A stretch of 19,134 nucleotides of DNA from an uncultured Muribaculaceae bacterium. Its GTDB lineage: Bacteria; Bacteroidota; Bacteroidia; Bacteroidales; Muribaculaceae. The position numbers were made by a program, and so were the translations under genes. Numbering within the stretch: position 1 is the stretch's first letter; the number at the start of each line of letters is the position of its first letter. Under the pieces are notes generated by a model. That model saw only the letters and a list, made by a program, of their open reading frames with translations. It was not told where the DNA came from and ran no database searches. The stretch is from NCBI GenBank assembly GCA_910578365.1, contig CAJTRC010000049.1, positions 1 through 19,134 on the forward strand. Reading direction: 5' to 3'. Positions 15,208-19,134 of this stretch are shown in pieces.

Positions 15208-16098
15208 ATGAAAAAACTAATAATATATATTATTATGCTGCTGCTTGCCATACAGTTTGCGGCAGGCCAGCACTTATACTATCAATATTTCTATAAAGTT
15301 AAAGGCGAAATCAACATCCCTCATTATTCTCAGCCCCAAAAGATTTATCCTGTAGACGGATGGTATACACTTGAAATCGAGAATTTGCACACTTTCTATA
15401 TCTCTACAACATTAAACGAGGAAGATGGAACTGGATTCGTTGCGGGGATGTATTTCTTTGACTTGGATGTTGATAATCTGGGTGAGCAGGTAGTGCCTCA
15501 AAAATTCAATAAGATAACCGCAGTACCTTCGCCAATGCCCTGGGTGGGTGATTACCGCATAGAGATTGCCGAGGACCTTTCAGTAGCTGTCTTTACACCC
15601 ATCGGGCCTTATTTTAAGCCGGAATACCCTATTTTTTTATTTGAATATTTCGATAAAGTTGATAAGATATTTGAGTTTAAAATTGAGGATGAATATGTTT
15701 ATTCGTATGATTTTATAGGCGAAGATAAACTGAGAGCCGGTAGCCAGATTGGGATAACTGCACCTATTCCGGGTAAAGGCTACATAATGCCCGGAAATGT
15801 AAATATTGTACCAATAGGTAAATTTACATTTGAGCCGGGGATAAGTTATGGAAAAATAACATTGCTCGAAGACTTTGAGGGCACTATGACAGCATCGCAC
15901 GACGGGGTTTACGGCTCACCCATGATGGTTGAGTTTATACCCTTGCATGATGACGGTGGTGTGACATCAGTTGAAGATGTCGGTGTTTCCGATACCACTG
16001 TCCGTTATTTCAATCTTCAGGGCCTGGAGGTGGAGAAGCCTCAGTGCGGTATCTATGTCGAACTGTCGAACGGCAGGTCGCGGATGGTGAAATTGTAA
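15208..16098 (+). CDS. Secreted protein of unknown function with C-terminal sorting-like motif
   Basis: A 296-residue protein with a clear signal peptide (about 1-20, ending AAG before QHLYY). The body is beta-rich with many aromatic and acidic residues and no motif I can name; it reads like a stack of beta-sandwich or barrel strands. The last 45 residues, with VRYFNLQGLEVEKP and GIYVELSNGRSRMVKL, match the short C-terminal tail common to many exported proteins of Muribaculaceae and Prevotella-like bacteria. It follows the pseudoprotease by 68 nt on the same strand with no promoter motif between, so it is probably co-expressed. Similarly AT-rich codon use. The pair may act together at the cell surface, but that is inference. 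Confidence 0.8.
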   Translation: MKKLIIYIIMLLLAIQFAAGQHLYYQYFYKVKGEINIPHYSQPQKIYPVDGWYTLEIENLHTFYISTTLNEEDGTGFVAGMYFFDLDVDNLGEQVVPQKFNKITAVPSPMPWVGDYRIEIAEDLSVAVFTPIGPYFKPEYPIFLFEYFDKVDKIFEFKIEDEYVYSYDFIGEDKLRAGSQIGITAPIPGKGYIMPGNVNIVPIGKFTFEPGISYGKITLLEDFEGTMTASHDGVYGSPMMVEFIPLHDDGGVTSVEDVGVSDTTVRYFNLQGLEVEKPQCGIYVELSNGRSRMVKL

Positions 16099-16117
16099 TA
16101 GCCTCTAAACTTCAGGC

Positions 16118-16178
16118 TCGGGCCACAATGTTGTACCCGACCTTTGAGCCGGCCCCCTGTCGGGACGACAGGGGGCTC
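16118..16178 (+). repeat. REP-like hairpin element, copy 3
   Basis: A small imperfect hairpin (TCGGG...CCCGA with inner ACAA/TTGT, 16118-16140) precedes the main hairpin. Its arms are CCCCCTGTCG (16153-16162) and CGACAGGGGG (16166-16175), with a GGA loop and a GAGC...GCTC extension. The core matches copy 2 exactly over 17 nt, while the outer stem bases differ in a pairing-preserving way (CCTCC/GGAGG against CCCCC/GGGGG). Confidence 0.7.
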
Positions 16179-16243
16179 ATTTGGTGTCTCAAAATTCGCG
16201 ATGTTGGGGGTTGTAAACTGTGGCGCAAGCCTTGCAATAACTT

Positions 16244-16366
16244 TCAATTGCTTTCTTTAATAAATGTAACATAGTTGAAACCTTTAAAATTGTACTTCTG
16301 ACGGAAGGCCGGCATATACCATGGGGGCGCTTCCGGATAATTGCTTTTACCTAAAACGCCGCAAAG
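16244..16366 (-). pseudogene. Possible small ORF or gene remnant
   Basis: The minus-strand frame is open for 40 codons and reads protein-like (GKSNYPEAPPWYMPAFRQKY, then NFKGFNYVTFIKE), ending at TGA. The only ATG is internal, at 16313-16315, giving 23 residues. A perfect TAACTTTG motif (16362-16369) overlaps the start of the open frame and would drive leftward transcription. No family recognised. Without a proper start it is best seen as a remnant or a non-standard small gene. Confidence 0.25.
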
Positions 16367-16422
16367 TTACAAAATGTTTTAAAATTATGTTTTATAACAT
16401 GTAATTTTTTGTGCAAAAAAAA

Positions 16423-17124
16423 TTACATCACAAACATATACCCCAGGCCGGAACGATTCTGGATATAACTGCCCACATCGCCTAACTTCTTGCGAAGGCG
16501 CGAGATATTGGTGTCGACGATGCGGTCGTTGCTCATTTCGGGCGAGTCTTTCCACACGTTGTTGAATATTTCCTTTCGCGAGGTGGGCACACCGATGTTT
16601 TTAAGCAGCAACACAAGGATAAGATACTCGGTGCGGGTAAGCTGCAGCTGCATGCCGTTGTCAGAAACAGTCCGAGTCGAAGTATCGACACTCAGCGACT
16701 GGAAGCAGAGTTTAGTACTCGGCGCCACCCTTGCCCTCACACTGTGGCGACGCAGAACCGAGCGGATGCGGGCCACCAGCTCGCGCAGCGAGAAAGGTTT
16801 CACCACATAGTCGTCGGCGCCATTGTCGAGCGCTTCGATCACACGGCGCTCGGAGTCGTCCGAAGTAGTGATAATATAGCCCACGTGAGCCGTCATCGGA
16901 TTGTCTTTAAGGCTTATAAGCAACTGCATGCCATCGAATTCCTGACGCATAGCGTCGGCGATTACAAGGTTGGTATCGCTGAGGTCAAGAGCGACAACGT
17001 CGGTAGCCTGACTGACCACATCTACCTGATAGCCCTCGCTTCGCAGGTTAATGGTCAGCAGGTCGGCGATATTCGGATCATCGTCAACTATTAGTATTTT
17101 TCCAAGTGCCGGAGTATTTGACAT
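16423..17124 (-). CDS. OmpR/PhoB-type response regulator
   Basis: A 233-residue two-component regulator. The receiver domain (about 8-122) has the acidic pocket DDDP (14-17), phospho-acceptor D57 (LVIADAM), the switch Thr in ITTSDDSE, and K in YVVKPFSLREL. The usual MMPxxDG after the acceptor is replaced by MRQEFDG, so the conserved proline is absent. The C-terminal winged helix (about 140-233) ends with RIVDTNISRLRKKLG and the hairpin wing RSGLGYMFVM, typical for OmpR-type DNA binding. No histidine kinase gene is adjacent in the window, so it is an orphan here. Targets are unknown. It has a good promoter at 17200-17231. Confidence 0.93.
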   Translation of the reverse strand: MSNTPALGKILIVDDDPNIADLLTINLRSEGYQVDVVSQATDVVALDLSDTNLVIADAMRQEFDGMQLLISLKDNPMTAHVGYIITTSDDSERRVIEALDNGADDYVVKPFSLRELVARIRSVLRRHSVRARVAPSTKLCFQSLSVDTSTRTVSDNGMQLQLTRTEYLILVLLLKNIGVPTSRKEIFNNVWKDSPEMSNDRIVDTNISRLRKKLGDVGSYIQNRSGLGYMFVM

Positions 17125-17199
17125 TTACAGGTGCTACCTAAGAGGCTTAATAATGGCGTGTTATACAGAACGGTAAGTATTATAGTTCGATCTTGAAAT

Positions 17200-17231
17200 C
17201 AAAGTAACAAAAAAGTATCGGTTTAGGCAAA
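17200..17231 (-). promoter_or_regulatory. Promoter of the response regulator gene
   Basis: On the minus strand, TTTG (17228-17231) and TTACTTTG (17200-17207, one base off TAnnTTTG) are exactly 20 nt apart. The start codon is about 75 nt downstream. A short inverted repeat TCGGTT...AACCGA (17218-17243) brackets the -33 box and could be an operator, though with 6-bp arms this is weak. Confidence 0.6.
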
Positions 17232-17331
17232 CTTAGTAACCGATTTGTGTCACTTTTGTTTTGATAATTTAACCCAAACCCGTACGCGGCTCCGGGCGTT
17301 ATAATAGCAGCAACAATTCAATTTCACTGTT

Positions 17332-18201
17332 ATGCGCACGCTTCAATTCATCGTCATATCGCTGTTGCTCGGCATGTTTGCGGCATCAGCACGGGCCATG
17401 ACCGCCGACACGGTATATATGTACACGTCCGATGTTCTGCGCCCGCAAACCGCAGTAATGCCGGCCTGGCCCGACACCACATCGCTGGCGCTGTTCAACG
17501 CCGCCAACCGTCATGCCCCGATAAACATCTACCGCATGCCATATTCGCTCGACGCCTCATCGCCCGACTGGCACCGCATGTGGATTAATACAGCCGTACT
17601 CAGCGGAGCCTTCGTCAGCACACTGTTCGTACTCGAATGTCTGCCCGAGGACGCCACATCGTGGAACCGGGCTGCCATACAATCGGTTCCGCCATTCAAA
17701 CGCTGGTTCCGCAACGTATTCAAGCGCGGTCCGGAATGGGACCACGACAACCCGATATTCAACTACGTGCTGCATCCTTATGCCGGCGCCGCCTACTTCA
17801 TGTCGGCACGCACGCAAGGCTTCAATTTCTGGCAGTCGATGCTTTACTCGGCCTGTATCTCCACCATTGGCTGGGAGTTCGGCATCGAAGCCTTCATGGA
17901 GCGTCCGTCGTACCAGGATATCGTGGTCACGCCGGTAGTAGGTTCGATAATAGGCGAGCTGTTCTACAGACTCAAGCGCAACATAGTGAGCCACGACTAC
18001 CGTTTGGCGGGCTCGCCGGTGCTTGGCAACATAGTGGTGTTTCTCATCGACCCCGTCAACGAGGTCCTTGGTCTTTTCAGGGGCAACAACGCCCGCAAAC
18101 TCCATCTTGGGCAGGACAAACAAGGCTATGGCATAGAGTCGTCGCTTATGCCCGGCCCGGTGGGCAACGGCTTCGGCTTCACCTTTAGTTGCCGCTTTTA
18201 G
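17332..18201 (+). CDS. DUF3943 domain protein
   Basis: A 289-residue protein with a signal peptide (about 1-22, ending ARA). The central part carries the DUF3943 hallmark: FNYVLHPYAGAAYFMSART, then FNFWQSMLYSACISTIGWEF with GIEAFMERPSYQDIVVTPVV and GSIIGELFYRLKR. Hydrophobic segments alternate with charged ones as in an envelope-associated protein. The conserved P-x-x-Q-D and G-E residues suggest a binding or catalytic site, but the family has no established function that I know of. The promoter is unclear: a weak TTTG (17244-17247) and TAATTTAA (17265-17272) with a short 17-nt gap. Divergent from the response regulator, which might control it. Confidence 0.88.
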   Translation: MRTLQFIVISLLLGMFAASARAMTADTVYMYTSDVLRPQTAVMPAWPDTTSLALFNAANRHAPINIYRMPYSLDASSPDWHRMWINTAVLSGAFVSTLFVLECLPEDATSWNRAAIQSVPPFKRWFRNVFKRGPEWDHDNPIFNYVLHPYAGAAYFMSARTQGFNFWQSMLYSACISTIGWEFGIEAFMERPSYQDIVVTPVVGSIIGELFYRLKRNIVSHDYRLAGSPVLGNIVVFLIDPVNEVLGLFRGNNARKLHLGQDKQGYGIESSLMPGPVGNGFGFTFSCRF

Positions 18202-18351
18202 AGGCTGAGCATTGCGACACAAATACAAGGACTTAATGACAGGGTTCGATATAAATATCAGAAAGCGTCCAAGTATATGTGGGAAATAGCCATTGAACGC
18301 AAAAGAGGCGGAGGATACACCGTGTCATTAAATGGCCTTGAAGTAGAATGA
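18202..18351 (+). pseudogene. Open frame directly after the DUF3943 stop (remnant)
   Basis: Directly after the TAG at 18199-18201, in the same frame, 49 further sense codons follow before TGA 18349-18351. The text is protein-like: IATQIQGLNDRVRYKYQKAS, KYMWEIAIERKRGGGYTV. The only internal ATG (18277) would give 24 residues. It is not a known DUF3943 tail as far as I can tell. More likely this is a decayed fragment of another gene that happens to be in frame; readthrough extension is the alternative. Confidence 0.3.
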
Positions 18352-18371
18352 CCGAATGATTAGATGATTAA

Positions 18372-18722
18372 TCGGGCATTATTTCTCTTGGCTTCTGCCA
18401 TAACAGAAATTTTGCTCCCATGTGTAGCAGTTGCAATAGCTCGAAGAATAATCAATTTACAAAAAGCGATGTAGACGAGTTAATCCGGATTGAAGAGAGC
18501 GGAGAACAGGTAATAAGCTGGTATTCACAAGCTATATGGGATGCCATAAAACACACCATTAAAAATGATGCTGATGCAAAATTCGCAAGTTCTGTAATGG
18601 CTAAATGCCATCAGAACGTGCTTAACATCCTTTCGATAATCTACAAGAAAACAGGTCGCGATTTTCTGATAATGAATTTCCGATTCCTGTCGCAGGCACA
18701 ACCGGAAAGCATTTTGCGCTGA
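18372..18722 (+). pseudogene. HNH endonuclease C-terminal fragment, start missing
   Basis: The frame opens after a stop at 18369-18371 and reads LGFCHNRNFAPMCSSCNSSK, then a helical, charged segment to TGA at 18720-18722. NFxPMCxxCNxxK is the second half of an HNH zinc motif, where the first half (CxxC and DHxxP) should precede it. That half is absent: the upstream frame is closed. The only ATG (18420) lies within the motif, so a functional start is unlikely. The following 80 residues are helix-rich with no name. Best read as the remains of an HNH nuclease gene, perhaps from a mobile or restriction element. Confidence 0.5.
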
Positions 18723-18867
18723 AGCTGCGGGCCATTTTGCCCACGGCTCTTTCGTTTAAAAAGTCTAGTGCTTCCGAAAAGCCTTTTATTTTATAGCGGG
18801 GGAAGTCTGAATGGGAAAGGGTGATTTTCGCATTTATTTCTCTGATTTTCAATAAAATAAGTGGTAT
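18723..18867. other. Short non-coding stretch
   Basis: About 145 nt between the HNH fragment and the palindrome. A minus-strand frame of 76 codons (18622-18852) runs through it and into the HNH fragment, but shows no recognisable motif. I see no other structure here. Confidence 0.4.
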
Positions 18868-18893
18868 AAAAATTGGTCAAGTGACCAATTTTT
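18868..18893. promoter_or_regulatory. Palindrome with 12-bp arms, operator-like
   Basis: AAAAATTGGTCA (18868-18879) and its exact complement (18882-18893) flank a 2-nt centre. It lies between a weak -33 box (ATTG 18872-18875) and a -7-like TAACTTTA (18896-18903), the classic place for a repressor site. An 11-nt piece, TTGGTCAAGTG, recurs inverted at 18940-18950. It could alternatively act as a terminator for the fragment upstream, because it ends in five Ts. Confidence 0.6.
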
Positions 18894-18923
18894 CGTAACT
18901 TTATAGTTGTAAATCAATTAGTT

Positions 18924-19049
18924 ATGAATAAAAATAAGCCACTTGACCAAGTGCGTTCGACCGGCGTAAATGCGCCCAATCGAACTTCAAAATTAGTAAC
19001 GCGAGTTCGGGATAAGGAACACCATAAAAAAGTTGAATCGGCAGCTTAA
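18924..19049 (+). CDS. Possible small basic protein (41 codons)
   Basis: ATG at 18924 opens a 41-residue, strongly basic frame (MNKNKPLDQVRSTGV at the start, VRDKEHHKKVESAA at the end) closing with TAA 19047-19049. Upstream are a palindrome and a -7-like box at suitable distance; downstream an intrinsic terminator overlaps the stop. These surroundings make a self-contained transcription unit, which is the main support; the peptide matches no family I know. It could also be a small RNA whose ORF is incidental. Confidence 0.4.
   Translation: MNKNKPLDQVRSTGVNAPNRTSKLVTRVRDKEHHKKVESAA
18940..18953. promoter_or_regulatory. Second operator-like palindrome inside the small ORF
   Basis: CACTTG-AC-CAAGTG is a 6-bp-arm palindrome at codons 6-10 of the small ORF. 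Its first 11 bases are the reverse complement of 18873-18883 in the upstream palindrome. Two related sites on both sides of a promoter suggest cooperative repression or looping by one regulator. Confidence 0.4.
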
Positions 19050-19068
19050 AAAAGTTGCCGATTCTTTT
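19035..19068 (+). terminator. Intrinsic terminator overlapping the small ORF stop
   Basis: GAATCGGCA (19035-19043) pairs exactly with TGCCGATTC (19056-19064) around a 12-nt A-rich loop and is followed by TTTT. The left arm lies in the last codons of the 41-codon ORF. Confidence 0.7.
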
Positions 19069-19134
19069 GGTAATATCACTGATATTTAGTAATTTAGAGG
19101 TGTCAAACAATAAATACTGTATCATGATTACCGA
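19065..19134. other. Right edge, possible start of another gene
   Basis: After the terminator, the sequence has a small inverted repeat AATATC-ACT-GATATT (19072-19086) and an ATG at 19125 that opens a frame running out of the window. Too short to judge. Confidence 0.3.

Larger units (their letters stand above)
16099..16422. other. Intergenic region: hairpin copy 3 and a possible minus-strand small ORF
   Basis: The left third carries the third hairpin element (16118-16178). The middle (16244-16366) is open on the minus strand and reads like protein, with a TAnnTTTG motif directly before it. The right end is AT-rich, next to the response regulator stop. No terminator with a T-run is evident for either converging gene. 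Confidence 0.6.

Noticed and set aside
1..19134. CRISPR array, tRNA/rRNA genes, complete insertion sequence
   Set aside because: No regularly spaced direct repeats, no cloverleaf sequence and no transposase-like frame were seen on either strand.

Overview
The window looks like a chromosome segment of a Bacteroidales bacterium, most likely a Muribaculaceae-type gut organism (family-level placement is inference). Reasons: Bacteroidota-type promoters (TTTG, about 20 nt, TAnnTTTG) stand before several genes; the order LOG, DUF4271, hemD, rnpA, yidD, TatD is typical of Bacteroidota; several secreted proteins end in type IX-like C-terminal domains; DUF3943, a NptA-type Na/Pi transporter and a GH3-family ligase are present.

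Layout. 2-178 (+) is the tail of an ECF sigma factor, closed by a strong terminator. 322-858 (+) is a small lipoprotein, tail to tail with a leftward operon running from 4218 down to 838: LOG-family nucleotide phosphoribohydrolase, DUF4271 membrane protein, HemD, RnpA, YidD, and a short TatD-like hydrolase. Four of its five junctions overlap by 1 or 4 nt. 4259-10095 (-) holds GH3 ligase, alkaline phosphatase, alanine dehydrogenase and a secreted endonuclease I, all read leftward with short gaps. Divergent from GH3 is a NptA/PhoU-like phosphate transporter (10266-12110, +), so phosphatase and transporter lie around one divergent promoter region.

12111-16422 is an accessory-looking, visibly more AT-rich island. 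It has two secreted-protein genes: an 821-residue C13/caspase-like protein that has lost both catalytic residues (a pseudoprotease), and a 296-residue protein I cannot name. A long leader with two tiny overlapping ORFs precedes the first gene, and a 15-bp stem-loop separates the two. Three copies of a dispersed hairpin family lie outside them (two before, one after). 16423-17124 (-) is an OmpR-type response regulator with no kinase beside it. 17332-18201 (+) is a DUF3943 protein. The last 900 bases look eroded: a frame left behind the DUF3943 stop, a headless HNH-endonuclease fragment, and then a compact unit made of a 12-bp-arm palindrome, a promoter-like sequence, a 41-codon ORF and a terminator.

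The most unusual items are the pseudoprotease module, the REP-like hairpin family around it, and the palindrome-controlled small ORF at the right end.
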